A stretch of 64,000 nt of DNA from Thermosipho affectus (GTDB lineage Bacteria; Thermotogota; Thermotogae; Thermotogales; Fervidobacteriaceae), in the NCBI RefSeq assembly GCF_001990485.1, contig NZ_LBFC01000018.1, positions 276,797 through 340,796 of the forward strand. Reading direction: 5' to 3'. The position numbers and the translations under genes are program-made. Numbering within the stretch: position 1 is the first letter of the stretch; every line of letters starts with the position of its first letter. This document shows positions 8,878 to 17,794 of the stretch, piece by piece. A model generated the notes under the pieces. It saw nothing but the letters and a program-made list of their open reading frames with translations, searched no databases and had not been told where the DNA came from.

Positions 8878-10419
8878 TTAGTCTTCAGGATAGTTTGTTA
8901 TTTTCTTAATATCTTTGTATACGTTTTTAAGGGAAGAATATACCTTTTTATACGCTTTATTATACAGTTTTTCGTATATTTCTACTTCTCTTTCGTTGGG
9001 TTGAAATATATTTGAGTAATGTACCATTTTTTTTACTACAGTTTTTATATCTGAAAACGCGGCAAATACACATATTGCTGCTCCAAGGCCAGAGGTTTCA
9101 TGTGTTTCTGTTTTATATACGGGAAGGTTGAACATATTTGCGGTTATTTGACAGATGCGATTACTTTGTGCACCACCACCTGAAACTGTTAATCTATTTA
9201 TTTTAATTTTCCCATTCTTTTCAATCCTTTCTAATCCATCACGGAGCGCATAATTTATTCCCTCTATTATCGCTCTATAAATATGTCCTTTTGTATGTAT
9301 ATCTCCAAAACCAATTATTGCTCCCTTTGCATTTGGCATATCAAGTCCTGGAGTCCACATGGGATGTAGAATAAGTCCGTGTGATCCTGGGGGAATATTA
9401 TCGAGAAATTTGTTTAATATTACTTCGGGGGCTACTTGTAATTTTTCTGCGAGTGATATTTCTTTTTCTCCAAATTCTCTTATAAACCACTTTATTAGCC
9501 AATATCCCCTGAATATTTCTATTTCTGGGTTGTACATGTTTGGGATAACTGCCGGATACGGAGGAATAAATGGTATAGGTTCAAAGTATTTTTTAGATGT
9601 GACTTGAACCGTTGCAGTTGTCCCAAAGCTTAGACTTGCACAATTTTCGGTTATACAACCTGTTCCCAAAGTTTCACAGCCTTTATCTGAACCAGAGGTT
9701 ATTATATCTATTCCTTCTGGAAGACCTATTTCTTGTGAAACTTTTTTTGATATTTTTCCAATGGAGATACATGGGTCAACTAATTTTGGAAGTTGTTCTC
9801 TTGTGAATCCAAACAACCGCCAACGCCAATTTTTGTCACTTTTAGGCCAATCTTGTTTTTTATAGTCAAATGGTATATGTCCAATTTGAGATGCTTTTGA
9901 ATCGATAAATTTTCCCGTTAGTTTGTACAAGAGATATCCTGATAATAGTAGAATTTTATGAGTTTTTTTCCAAACATCTGGTTCATTTTCCATTACCCAA
10001 TTTGGTCTACTTCTTCTATAAATTCTCAATGCTGTTTTTTTCATGCGTATAATTGAAAACCCTATATTTTCAATAAAATTTAGCACATTTTTCTGCGATG
10101 CTTTTCTTTGATCAAGCCATATAATTGCTGGCCTAAGGGGCTTTCCTTCTTTATCTACAAAAACAATAGTATCCCTTTGGGTTGTTATGCTTATACCTAG
10201 AACTTTCGAGAATTTTCCTTTATTTCGCTCTTTTAATCTTTTTACAGAACTTGAAAGAGCATTCCAATAAATTTCTACATCTTGTTCCGCTAAACCCGGT
10301 TTTGTAGAAAAATATGGGACGTATGTTATTTTTTCAATATCATGGAGTTTTCCGTTTTCATCAAATAGAAGTGCTCTCAAACTTTGAGTGCCGCAATCAA
10401 TACTTATTGCGTAGTTCAT
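8878..10419 (-). CDS. FGGY-family carbohydrate kinase (xylulokinase-like)
   Basis: The 513-aa protein is full length for the FGGY family. The N-terminal ATPase phosphate-1 motif is SIDCGTQSLRALLF. The catalytic-base region is RPAIIWLDQR. The phosphate-2 motif is SFGTTATVQVT, and the adenosine region is VSGGGAQSNRICQ. It phosphorylates a sugar or polyol; xylulose is the default guess, but the substrate cannot be told from sequence. The insert around GYWLIKWFIREFG is unusual for true XylB. An upstream in-frame TTG (10434) sits inside the ribosome site, so I choose the ATG giving MNYAISID. No sugar isomerase or transporter is adjacent, so context does not help. A possible -10 TATAAT lies at 10458-10463. 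Confidence 0.86.
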   Translation of the reverse strand: MNYAISIDCGTQSLRALLFDENGKLHDIEKITYVPYFSTKPGLAEQDVEIYWNALSSSVKRLKERNKGKFSKVLGISITTQRDTIVFVDKEGKPLRPAIIWLDQRKASQKNVLNFIENIGFSIIRMKKTALRIYRRSRPNWVMENEPDVWKKTHKILLLSGYLLYKLTGKFIDSKASQIGHIPFDYKKQDWPKSDKNWRWRLFGFTREQLPKLVDPCISIGKISKKVSQEIGLPEGIDIITSGSDKGCETLGTGCITENCASLSFGTTATVQVTSKKYFEPIPFIPPYPAVIPNMYNPEIEIFRGYWLIKWFIREFGEKEISLAEKLQVAPEVILNKFLDNIPPGSHGLILHPMWTPGLDMPNAKGAIIGFGDIHTKGHIYRAIIEGINYALRDGLERIEKNGKIKINRLTVSGGGAQSNRICQITANMFNLPVYKTETHETSGLGAAICVFAAFSDIKTVVKKMVHYSNIFQPNEREVEIYEKLYNKAYKKVYSSLKNVYKDIKKITNYPED

Positions 10420-10484
10420 TTTTGCACACTCCAAATTTTTAATTTTTTCTATATAATATTATATCTCCAAATGGTATATATAAA

Positions 10485-10516
10485 AAAACAAGCAACCTTT
10501 AAAGGTTGCTTGTTTT
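10485..10516 (-). terminator. Terminator of the KamA-family gene
   Basis: A 32-bp perfect palindrome (core arm CAAGCAACCTTT) begins inside the stop codon of the radical SAM gene. It is followed in the mRNA sense by a T run. Confidence 0.85.
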
Positions 10517-11627
10517 AATATATAGGATTTTCAACAATATATTCAGTTACAAGTTCTTTGTAGTCGTCAAACCAGTATGCATTTGGATTTCTTTTGAAAA
10601 CCATAATTTTCCCAGCATTCTTTGGATTGTGAGCTCTTTGATATCTGAATATTATATGTTCATCTGTAAGTGCTGAAACTTCTATCTTTCCGGTTTCATG
10701 TGACATAACAAATCTTGCTCTTTTTGCAAGCCCAGATACGTTCATTATTGCTTTTAAGAATATTTGATATCCTTCTTCAACTGGTACCGCAAAAGGTTTA
10801 TTACCGGATACCGGTCTTCCTTGGAAAACGTAATATGGTGGTATTCCGATAAATGATAATTTTTGGAATAGTTCCATTAGGGTTTTCCAATTAGCATTTA
10901 CCCCTTTGATTAAAGGTGTTTGGTTTGCAAGAATTGCACCAGCTTTTAAAAGCATATTCACGGCTTTAATAGCTGGTTCTGTTAATTCCCTTGGATGGTT
11001 GAATTGTGTCATTATGTATATTTTCTTTTCATCAGTTGAATATTTTTTGATAAGCTCAATTAATTCGGGATCCTCTATTATCCTATATGGATTGAAAGCA
11101 ACCATTTTAGAACCTATCCTTATGATTTTTACGTGTTCTATTTCTCTAATTCGAGAAATTATTTTTTCTAATTTTTTGGTGGAAAGTAATAGAGGATCTC
11201 CTCCAGTAAGAAGTACGTTTGTAATTTCTTTATGTGATTTTATATATTCTAAATCTTTTGTTACATCTCTTGCGACTTCTTCGCCGATGTTGATAAATAA
11301 TCTTTTTCTAAAGCAAAATCTACAAAAACCCCCACATACATCGTTTACTAACAAAAGAGCGGTGTCTCTGTATTTGTGTTGTAGTCCTTTGCTTATTGTA
11401 TAGCTTTTTTCATTTGAAGCATCTAGTCTCCCCCATTCTTCAAGTTCTCCTATTTGAGGAATTATAAGTTTTCTTATAGGATCATTTGGATCTTCCCAAT
11501 TTATGAGATTTAAATAATAATCATTAGTTCGGAATTTGTATTTTTCAGTTACTCTTTTCAATTCTTTTTTTTCTTTATCTGTAAGCTGGTCGACTTTTGA
11601 AATGTCAATAATATACTTTACAGGCAT
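10515..11627 (-). CDS. KamA-family radical SAM aminomutase-like enzyme
   Basis: The protein has 370 aa, shorter than lysine 2,3-aminomutase (about 416) and longer than EpmB. The radical SAM cluster motif is C98, C102 and C105 in VCGGFCRFCF, followed by LLTGGDPLLL. The family strand that usually reads RIGTR or RIGSR before a Pro-Gln-Arg here reads RIGSKMVAFNPYRI. Where lysine-specific enzymes carry Asp-containing substrate loops it reads VFQGRPVSGNKPF. I therefore infer a PLP/SAM aminomutase-type enzyme acting on a substrate other than free lysine. A PLP lysine candidate is in SHETGKIEVSAL. The start ATG has AAGGAGGGAT upstream. It appears monocistronic. Confidence 0.8.
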   Translation of the reverse strand: MPVKYIIDISKVDQLTDKEKKELKRVTEKYKFRTNDYYLNLINWEDPNDPIRKLIIPQIGELEEWGRLDASNEKSYTISKGLQHKYRDTALLLVNDVCGGFCRFCFRKRLFINIGEEVARDVTKDLEYIKSHKEITNVLLTGGDPLLLSTKKLEKIISRIREIEHVKIIRIGSKMVAFNPYRIIEDPELIELIKKYSTDEKKIYIMTQFNHPRELTEPAIKAVNMLLKAGAILANQTPLIKGVNANWKTLMELFQKLSFIGIPPYYVFQGRPVSGNKPFAVPVEEGYQIFLKAIMNVSGLAKRARFVMSHETGKIEVSALTDEHIIFRYQRAHNPKNAGKIMVFKRNPNAYWFDDYKELVTEYIVENPIY

Positions 11628-11896
11628 AATATCCCTCCTTTGTAAAAAATTGGTATGTTTTCAGGAAAGAAAGGAATAGTTTGGTTGGTTTCATTTTAAT
11701 TCTAACAAATATAAGTTAATTTAATATTGTTAGTAAGTAAATATATAATTGCATTTACGTATATTATATATTAAAAGTGTTGTATAAGTTTATGCAGATC
11801 AATTGTTAATTGAATTTATTGCGTAATTAGAAAAAATGTATTTTATGTTAAATATTAATTAAATAAAATAACTTTAGAATATGGGTTGATTTATTT

Positions 11897-11911
11897 TTAT
11901 GCATCGCATAA
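11897..11911. promoter_or_regulatory. Palindromic operator-like site 1
   Basis: TTATGCATCGCATAA is a perfect inverted repeat (TTATGC-N3-GCATAA), 24 bp upstream of the -35. It matches site 2 at 11961-11975 at 12 of 15 positions. The size and symmetry fit a dimeric repressor or activator site, for example TetR or MarR type; no regulator gene is adjacent. Confidence 0.5.
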
Positions 11912-11934
11912 TTTTAACATTTTCTGTGTGTTTA

Positions 11935-11964
11935 TTGTAACAAATAAGTGATAGATTATATTAT
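11935..11964 (+). promoter_or_regulatory. Promoter for the RND envelope module
   Basis: TTGTAA (11935-11940) is followed after 16-18 bp by TATATT/TATTAT (11957-11964). It lies about 30 bp before the start codon and overlaps the second palindromic site. Confidence 0.55.
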
Positions 11965-11975
11965 GCAACGCAGAA
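11961..11975. promoter_or_regulatory. Palindromic operator-like site 2
   Basis: TTATGCAACGCAGAA is an imperfect copy of site 1 with one mismatch in the right arm. It overlaps the -10 and start point, a position where binding would block transcription. Confidence 0.5.
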
Positions 11976-11991
11976 TAAAGGAGGTGTTGTT

Positions 11992-14562
11992 TTGGAAAGG
12001 TTGGGAAGATTTGTTCAAAAGAATGCGCTTTTGATAATTATTGTTACTTTTGTACTTACGGTTTTTTTTCTGGTTCAAATTAAAGATTTAAAGATAAGGG
12101 ATGACATTACAAAATATCCACCAAAAGATGATCCTTTAGTGCAAAAGTATGAATCTCTTGCAGAAGAATTTAACATTAATTCCATGGTCATGGTGGGATT
12201 TGAAATTGAAAATTCAGAAGATTTAAGAAAGATTGATGAATTAACTACCAAGGTTGAAAAGTTGGAAGGAGTAGAACATGTTACTTCGATAACAAATATT
12301 CCACTTGTTGTAAACACGAAAAATGGTATTGAGGTTTCTACAGTTTCTGAAATGCTTAAATCAGGAGAGGTAGAACCAACGTCTCTTTTGAAATATAAAA
12401 CGCTAAGGAGTAAGTTTATTTCTGACAATGGGAAATCTGGATTGATGTTAGTTTCTCTTGAAAGTGGGAAGGAATCTGAAGCATTTGAAGCGTTAAAAGA
12501 TTTAGCAGAAAACAACTATTATAAAGGTGTTCATTTTTACGGAGTTTCTGCTATGAATCAGGCTGTTAAAGAGATAACTTTTAGAAATCTAATGAAACTT
12601 GTTCCCATATCGCTTTTAATAGTGGTTGTAATTTTGACAGTTACATTTAGAAGATTTACAGGTGCTTTTTTGCCAATTTTAGGGGTAATTATTAGTGTTA
12701 TTTGGACTATGGGATTAATAGTAGTTTTTGGATTCGACATTACAATAGCAAATTCCATTATACCTGTTGCTTTGATATCTATTGGTACGGCTTATTCTAT
12801 ACACGTTGTGAATAAGTACTATGAAGAAAAGGGAAATAAGAAAGAAAGGGTAATTTACACGTTAAGAGATGTGGGTATTGCTGTCTTATTAAGTGGTCTT
12901 ACAACCGCAGTGGGATTTTTGTCATTACTTACTGCTGATATAAAACCTGTTTGGATAATGGGGATTTTCTCTAGTATTGGAGTTATGTTGTGTAACTTTA
13001 TAGCGCTATTTTTTGTTCCAGCGATGTTGTATTACATAAATCCGCCTACAGTTTTTCATGTGGATGAAAAGAAACATTCAAGGTTGGTTTTAAGGCCCAA
13101 ACTAACACTAACTGTTTTGATTATCCTTGTTATTGCAACGATACCATTTATTTTTAATATAAAAACAGATATGGATATTGTTAATTCTATAAATGATAAC
13201 GAGAGAATTATTGTAGATAAACGTTTTATTGAAACAAATTTTGGAGGATCTGATTATTTATTCATAGATGTGAAGGGAGATTTTAAAGATCCTGCTGTTT
13301 TAATTGCAATGGATGAGATAGAAAGAAGGTTAAATAATTTAGAGGGAGTTGTAAATACATTTTCTATTGTTGATACTTTGTTGGATTTAAGTAGGGCGTT
13401 TACTGGATTTTATTCCATACCGTTCTCAAAAGACGAGTTGTCAAACTTGTGGTTTTTTCTCCAAGGAAATGAAACAATTTATTCCGTCGTTAACAAACAA
13501 CTAAATAGGGGGATTATACAAGTAACAGTCAAAGTTGATAGTGAAAGCAAAACAAGAAAATTAATAAATGATATAGAAAAAATTTTAGAGAGTGTGCCAA
13601 AAGGTTTTGAAGTTTCTCATACTCCCGATTTTAAATATTACGCAAAAGCACTTAATGTAGATGTTAAAAAACTTGAGAAAACATATAATTTAGTGAAGAA
13701 TATGCCATTTTCTGAGATTGCAAGATTACATAGAGATGAAATTTTAAAAGCAATTGATGATGTAGAAAAATTATTAGGAGAAAGTGTAGAAGATAAAGAA
13801 AGGGTTGTAGATCAGCTTTTAAGTATGAAGAAGTTTGAAGAAGAAGAATTTGATTCTGATTTTGGCTATCTATTATACAACGAGCTTTATTTGCCTGTAA
13901 AAAAATGGAAGGCAAGTTATTTTGCAAGGAAATTAGGAATTCCATATAACGAAAATACCGAACAATATTTAAAGATAGTATCCGAAAAAGATATATATAT
14001 TCCAAGTTTAAAGCCAAGTTATAGTGCAATACACACAGGTGCACAAGAAATAGCGTTGTACGTGAGTGATTTGTTGTTTAAGAATCAGTATCAATCCATG
14101 TTTTTGACTTTATTTGTAGTTTTTGTACTTTTGCTTTTACAAATGAAGTCTTTTGCAGTGGGAATAATAGGAGTAATTCCGTCGATTTTTACCGTCTTTT
14201 TCAACTTTGTGCTTATGGGTATGTTGAACATACCGCTTAATACTGCAACAATTTCCATTGCTGCTATTGCAATAGGTGCAGGGGTAGACTATGCTATTCA
14301 TTTTATTTCCAGGTACAAGATCGAAAGTGAAAGGTTGGGTAATAAAAAAGATGCGGTTGTAAAGACTATATTTACAACAGGAAGGGGAATAGTATTTAAT
14401 GCATTGGCTGTTTCATTTGGATTTTTCACATTTGTATTTTCGGATATTAAGATGTTAAGGCAATTCGGGCTTTTAACGGGTATTACTTTGATTTTGAGTG
14501 CACTTTTAACAATATTATTCTTATCTGCGGCATTTTCGATAAAAGGAGGTAGAAAGGCATGA
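11992..14562 (+). CDS. RND superfamily (MMPL/HpnN-type) membrane transporter
   Basis: The 856-aa protein has the pseudo-twofold RND layout. TM1 (about 12-32) is followed by a first extracytoplasmic domain and a five- to six-TM block (about 205-355). TM7 (about 373-392), a long second extracytoplasmic domain (about 395-695) and a final TM block (about 698-850) follow. The second half carries IAIGAGVDYAIHFISRYK with the proton-relay-type Asp. The equivalent first-half segment (ISIGTAYSIHVVNKYY) lacks the Asp, as is common in the family. These proteins move lipids or hydrophobic molecules out of the inner membrane. Start is TTG after GGAGGTG. The stop overlaps the LolA-like gene by 4 bp, so the two probably form one export path. 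Confidence 0.88.
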   Translation: MERLGRFVQKNALLIIIVTFVLTVFFLVQIKDLKIRDDITKYPPKDDPLVQKYESLAEEFNINSMVMVGFEIENSEDLRKIDELTTKVEKLEGVEHVTSITNIPLVVNTKNGIEVSTVSEMLKSGEVEPTSLLKYKTLRSKFISDNGKSGLMLVSLESGKESEAFEALKDLAENNYYKGVHFYGVSAMNQAVKEITFRNLMKLVPISLLIVVVILTVTFRRFTGAFLPILGVIISVIWTMGLIVVFGFDITIANSIIPVALISIGTAYSIHVVNKYYEEKGNKKERVIYTLRDVGIAVLLSGLTTAVGFLSLLTADIKPVWIMGIFSSIGVMLCNFIALFFVPAMLYYINPPTVFHVDEKKHSRLVLRPKLTLTVLIILVIATIPFIFNIKTDMDIVNSINDNERIIVDKRFIETNFGGSDYLFIDVKGDFKDPAVLIAMDEIERRLNNLEGVVNTFSIVDTLLDLSRAFTGFYSIPFSKDELSNLWFFLQGNETIYSVVNKQLNRGIIQVTVKVDSESKTRKLINDIEKILESVPKGFEVSHTPDFKYYAKALNVDVKKLEKTYNLVKNMPFSEIARLHRDEILKAIDDVEKLLGESVEDKERVVDQLLSMKKFEEEEFDSDFGYLLYNELYLPVKKWKASYFARKLGIPYNENTEQYLKIVSEKDIYIPSLKPSYSAIHTGAQEIALYVSDLLFKNQYQSMFLTLFVVFVLLLLQMKSFAVGIIGVIPSIFTVFFNFVLMGMLNIPLNTATISIAAIAIGAGVDYAIHFISRYKIESERLGNKKDAVVKTIFTTGRGIVFNALAVSFGFFTFVFSDIKMLRQFGLLTGITLILSALLTILFLSAAFSIKGGRKA

Positions 14563-15314
14563 AGAAGTTTTTGACGGTATTTTCACTATTATTTGTTATT
14601 TTTGCATTTTCTATAACAGGTCAAGAGGTTTTGGATAATGTAAAGGATAGTTATCAGAATGTAAAAGACGAGAAGGCACTGTTTGAATTAAAAATGACTG
14701 ATGAAAAGGGAAACGTACAACGAAAAGAATTTACTATTTACATGTACAAAAAAAGTGAAGATGTTGTATATGCGATAATTAGATTTAAAAAACCTGCATC
14801 TGATAGAAATTTAACGTTATTGGTAAGAGGTTCGGACAATATATATTTGTACATGCCGGCATTTAGAACCACAAAGCGTATAAGTGGTGCGGCAAAAAAC
14901 GATAGATTTGCAGGTTCAGATTTTACATATAAAGATATTGAGCTTGTTTATAAGGTAAGTGATAGAAATTATAATGCAGAGTTAACTAAAGAGGATGAAA
15001 ATTATTATTATTTACATATTACACATAACGATTCAGAACTTGATTTTAAAAAGTTAAATATGAAAATTGATAAAAAATTACTTTTACCAGTTTACATAGA
15101 ATTTTTCAACTGGCAAGGTGAAAAGTATAAAACTATAACGTTTGAAAAAATTCAAAACATAGATGGTTATAACGTCCCAACAAGTATTGTTGCAAGAAAC
15201 TTAAAAGAAAATACAGTAACAGAAATTATCCTTAAAGATGTAGAGTTTGATATAGGTATTCCTGAAAAATTCTTTTCGCCGATTACTATATCAAAACCCA
15301 TTTTAAGGTATTAA
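14559..15314 (+). CDS. LolA-like outer-membrane lipoprotein-sorting protein
   Basis: The 251-aa exported protein has a signal peptide (1 to about 21) and a beta-rich LolA/LolB-like body. Strand-forming stretches include FELKMTDEKGNVQRKEFTIY, the conserved block IYLYMPAFRTTKRISG, and DRFAGSDFTYKDIE. This is the family annotated as outer membrane lipoprotein-sorting protein that usually accompanies RND proteins of the type just upstream. I infer it accepts a lipid or lipoprotein from the RND protein and carries it towards the toga. Start codon overlaps the RND stop (ATGA). No lipobox Cys follows the signal peptide. Confidence 0.85.
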   Translation: MKKFLTVFSLLFVIFAFSITGQEVLDNVKDSYQNVKDEKALFELKMTDEKGNVQRKEFTIYMYKKSEDVVYAIIRFKKPASDRNLTLLVRGSDNIYLYMPAFRTTKRISGAAKNDRFAGSDFTYKDIELVYKVSDRNYNAELTKEDENYYYLHITHNDSELDFKKLNMKIDKKLLLPVYIEFFNWQGEKYKTITFEKIQNIDGYNVPTSIVARNLKENTVTEIILKDVEFDIGIPEKFFSPITISKPILRY

Positions 15315-15327
15315 GGAGGTGTAGTTT

Positions 15328-16518
15328 ATGAAAAAATTATCTGTATTATTCTTATCAATTTTATTTGTTTACGCATTTTCATTTACTTTGAACTTGGAAA
15401 GTGGGTATCTTTATCTTGATACAAATTTAGTTGATATAGGACAGTATAAAATGTATTTTCCATTAACATTTAGTAGTGATACAAAGTTTGATAGGACTTT
15501 TTATACAAAATCAACACTTATTTTTGATCAGGTTTATGATAGTTCTTATATTTATTTTGAAGGAGATTTCTATTCAATTTTATATCCTGCACCATTAACT
15601 TTAACCACTTTAAAAGAAGCATATGCGGAAGCTTATACAAAATTTGGTGATATAAGGGTTGGAAAATTTATTGAGAGATTGCCTGATTCAGAGATTTTCA
15701 AAGTTTATGACAAAGTTGGAAAATTTTTTGAAAGTGAAAAACTTCCAACAATAGGTGCAAGGTATATGTATAATACTGATTTTGGAAGTATAAGGTTAAA
15801 TGTTTTTTCAAATTTTGTCCAATTTGAAAGACCTGCAACTTATACGTATACAGTTAAAACAGACTTACCCGACGATTCACTAATTTTAGCCTTGTTGAAC
15901 ACACCTTCAACTCCCGTTTTGGATGGATTAAGGCCCATGTTATCGTATGGAATGGGTTGGTTTGGTAATATTCTTGGTGTGGATTATTCTCTATACCTTA
16001 CATACAAAGGAGCAGATTATTTTGTAGTAGATAAAATTTCAGAAGAAGGGTTAGTTGTTAAAAGACCTTTTGTTTTTACAATTTCAAATAGTTTAGTCTA
16101 TCAGATCCCAAAGACTTCATTTTTGGTACATAACTATTTAGGTTTTGAATCTGGAAATGTTTCAGATTTTGAAATACCTGTTTCAGGTGTTGGAGATGTA
16201 AAAATTGAAGAGAAAGTACCAAGCTTGTTAGAAAACGTTTCAGGAGTTGAATATCAAATAGGTAGTAATGGATTAGTAGGTGTTGATGGGTATATTAAGT
16301 TAGTAGACCTTAAATACGATAGTTTTTTAGTGGGAATATATGGCAATTACTCAAAAGATAACTTTAATGTAAAAGGTATGGTAAAATATAATTTAGAGGA
16401 TTTTGATGTGTTATACGAATTGGGCTACAACTTTGATGATTATACAGGTATTTTCTTAAGAGGTAAATGGAACAAGGATATAACTTTAGTAATGGTTGGA
16501 CTAAAGTCAGAAATATAA
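15328..16518 (+). CDS. Exported beta-strand-rich protein, probable outer-membrane (toga) barrel
   Basis: The 396-aa protein has a signal peptide (1 to about 18). Its body is dominated by alternating Tyr/Phe-rich strands such as GYLYLDTNLVDIG, AYTKFGDIRVGKF, and a C-terminal series of short hairpins. This is typical of a porin-like barrel, although the last residue is Ile rather than the usual aromatic. I do not recognise a named family. It follows the LolA-like gene by 13 bp with AAGGAGGTG before the ATG, so it is probably the outer-membrane partner of the transporter. The AAACC-TGC-GGTTTTTTT stem just after the stop (16518-16533) may be a weak terminator. Confidence 0.68.
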   Translation: MKKLSVLFLSILFVYAFSFTLNLESGYLYLDTNLVDIGQYKMYFPLTFSSDTKFDRTFYTKSTLIFDQVYDSSYIYFEGDFYSILYPAPLTLTTLKEAYAEAYTKFGDIRVGKFIERLPDSEIFKVYDKVGKFFESEKLPTIGARYMYNTDFGSIRLNVFSNFVQFERPATYTYTVKTDLPDDSLILALLNTPSTPVLDGLRPMLSYGMGWFGNILGVDYSLYLTYKGADYFVVDKISEEGLVVKRPFVFTISNSLVYQIPKTSFLVHNYLGFESGNVSDFEIPVSGVGDVKIEEKVPSLLENVSGVEYQIGSNGLVGVDGYIKLVDLKYDSFLVGIYGNYSKDNFNVKGMVKYNLEDFDVLYELGYNFDDYTGIFLRGKWNKDITLVMVGLKSEI

Positions 16519-16554
16519 AACCTGCGGTTTTTTTGGTTTACTATGGAGGGAACA

Positions 16555-17043
16555 TTGCGGTTAATAAAAAAATATAAAAATAGGAAGTTATACGATACCT
16601 TAGATAAGCAATTTATTACATTGGATGATATTGCTAATTTTGTTAGAAATGGTGAAGTTATAAAAGTTGTGGATAGCCTGGGTAATGATATTACCCAGGA
16701 AATTTCTTTAAAAGCGAGAATTAAGGGAAAAGTATTTGGTGGGTTAAAAAGGGAGATTGTTGAAAAATTGATACATGCTTTTATAAGGTTTTTTAATGGA
16801 AGTTCCGATGAATTTGTTGAAATTTTGTTGGATCTTGTTGATCAAGGTGTTTTAACCTCTGAAATGGCAAAGGACATAGGAAATTCGGTTATTAAGCATT
16901 TCAACGAATTCAATGATAAATTAAAAGCGGATATAATAAGTGTTATAAGTTCTGCAGGTTTTGTTCCAAAGGAAGAGTACGAGAAGTTAAAATTAGAATA
17001 TGAGGAATTGAAAAAGAGATGTGGTGAATTAGAAAGGAAGTGA
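16555..17043 (+). CDS. PHB/PHA regulator N-terminal domain protein
   Basis: The 162-aa protein starts with the polyhydroxyalkanoate regulator DNA-binding domain: LIKKYKNRKLYDTLDKQFIT, then DIANFVRNG and VVDSLGNDIT. A helical region follows, and a C-terminal coiled coil (about 135-162, EEYEKLKLEYEELKKR). I place the start at TTG with GGAGGG five bases upstream. The ATG at 16543 lies too far into the ribosome site. In PHB-producing bacteria PhaR-type proteins bind DNA and granules. No PHB synthase is visible here, so the target is unknown. It lies 4 bp before the acyltransferase gene. Confidence 0.8.
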   Translation: MRLIKKYKNRKLYDTLDKQFITLDDIANFVRNGEVIKVVDSLGNDITQEISLKARIKGKVFGGLKREIVEKLIHAFIRFFNGSSDEFVEILLDLVDQGVLTSEMAKDIGNSVIKHFNEFNDKLKADIISVISSAGFVPKEEYEKLKLEYEELKKRCGELERK

Positions 17044-17047
17044 AGAT

Positions 17048-17794
17048 TTGTATATTTCAGATAAGGCAAAAATAGGAAAAAATGTTAAATTGGGGCACAA
17101 TGTGGTAATTGAAGATGGTGTCATTATCGAGAACAATGTGCAAATAGGTCACAACGTAGTTATTAGAGAGGGAACTATCATAAGGGAAGGTTCTGTTGTT
17201 GGTGATAATACAGTCCTTGGAAAGAAGCCATTTAAAGCTAAAGCATCTGCAACAACGGAAGAAAAAGAATTACCATCACTTGTTATTGGAAATTTTGTTA
17301 CAATAGGGGCGTTATGCGTAATCTATAGAGGTGCAATTTTAAGTGATTTTGTTTTTGTAGGTGATCTTGCAAGTATACGCGAAGATGTGAAAATAGGAGA
17401 GTATACTATCATTGGTAGAGGGGTAACGGTAGAAAATAAAACACAAATAGGAAAGTATGTAAAAATTGAAACAGAGGCATACATAACTGCAATTTCAAAT
17501 ATTGAAGATTTTTGTTTTGTTGCTCCTGAAGTAACGTTTACAAACGATAACTTTTTAGGAAGGACAGAAGAGAGAAAAAAATACTTTAAAGGTCCTACTT
17601 TAAAAAAAGGTGCGAGAATTGGTGCAAACGCTACAATTCTTCCAGGAATAGTAATTGGTGAAGATGCATTGGTAGCTGCAGGTGCAGTTGTTACAAAAGA
17701 TATACCTTCTAAAAAAGTTTATGCAGGAGTTCCGGCAAGAGAACTAAAGGATGTGCCTGCAGATGAGTTATTGGAAAATCAAAAAAGAAAGTAG
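17048..17794 (+). CDS. Left-handed beta-helix (hexapeptide repeat) acyltransferase
   Basis: The 248-aa protein is built almost wholly from hexapeptide repeats of the [LIV]-G-x4 type (KIGKNVKLGHNVVIEDGVII at the N terminus; GARIGANATILPGIVIGEDA near the C terminus). It ends with the VPARELKD cap found in sugar-nucleotide N-acetyltransferases such as the WbpD/PglD-like and LpxA-like groups. It probably transfers an acetyl or acyl group to an amino sugar nucleotide for surface polysaccharide. The acceptor is not predictable. Start is TTG (AAAGGAAGTGAAGAT upstream). Its 3' end overlaps the convergent chromate-transporter gene by 16 bp. Confidence 0.85.
   Translation: MYISDKAKIGKNVKLGHNVVIEDGVIIENNVQIGHNVVIREGTIIREGSVVGDNTVLGKKPFKAKASATTEEKELPSLVIGNFVTIGALCVIYRGAILSDFVFVGDLASIREDVKIGEYTIIGRGVTVENKTQIGKYVKIETEAYITAISNIEDFCFVAPEVTFTNDNFLGRTEERKKYFKGPTLKKGARIGANATILPGIVIGEDALVAAGAVVTKDIPSKKVYAGVPARELKDVPADELLENQKRK

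Larger units (their letters stand above)
11628..11991. other. 364-bp intergenic region with promoter and paired palindromes
   Basis: There is no gene here. The half next to the KamA-family gene holds only AT-rich sequence and presumably its promoter. The half next to the RND gene holds a promoter (11935-11964) bracketed by two copies of TTATGC-N3-GCATAA, annotated separately. No small ORF with a ribosome site was found. Confidence 0.7.

Noticed and set aside
11628..11991. Possible riboswitch or small RNA gene in the largest gap
   Set aside because: There is no conserved aptamer-like stem set and no terminator. The structure seen is explained by a promoter and two short palindromes.
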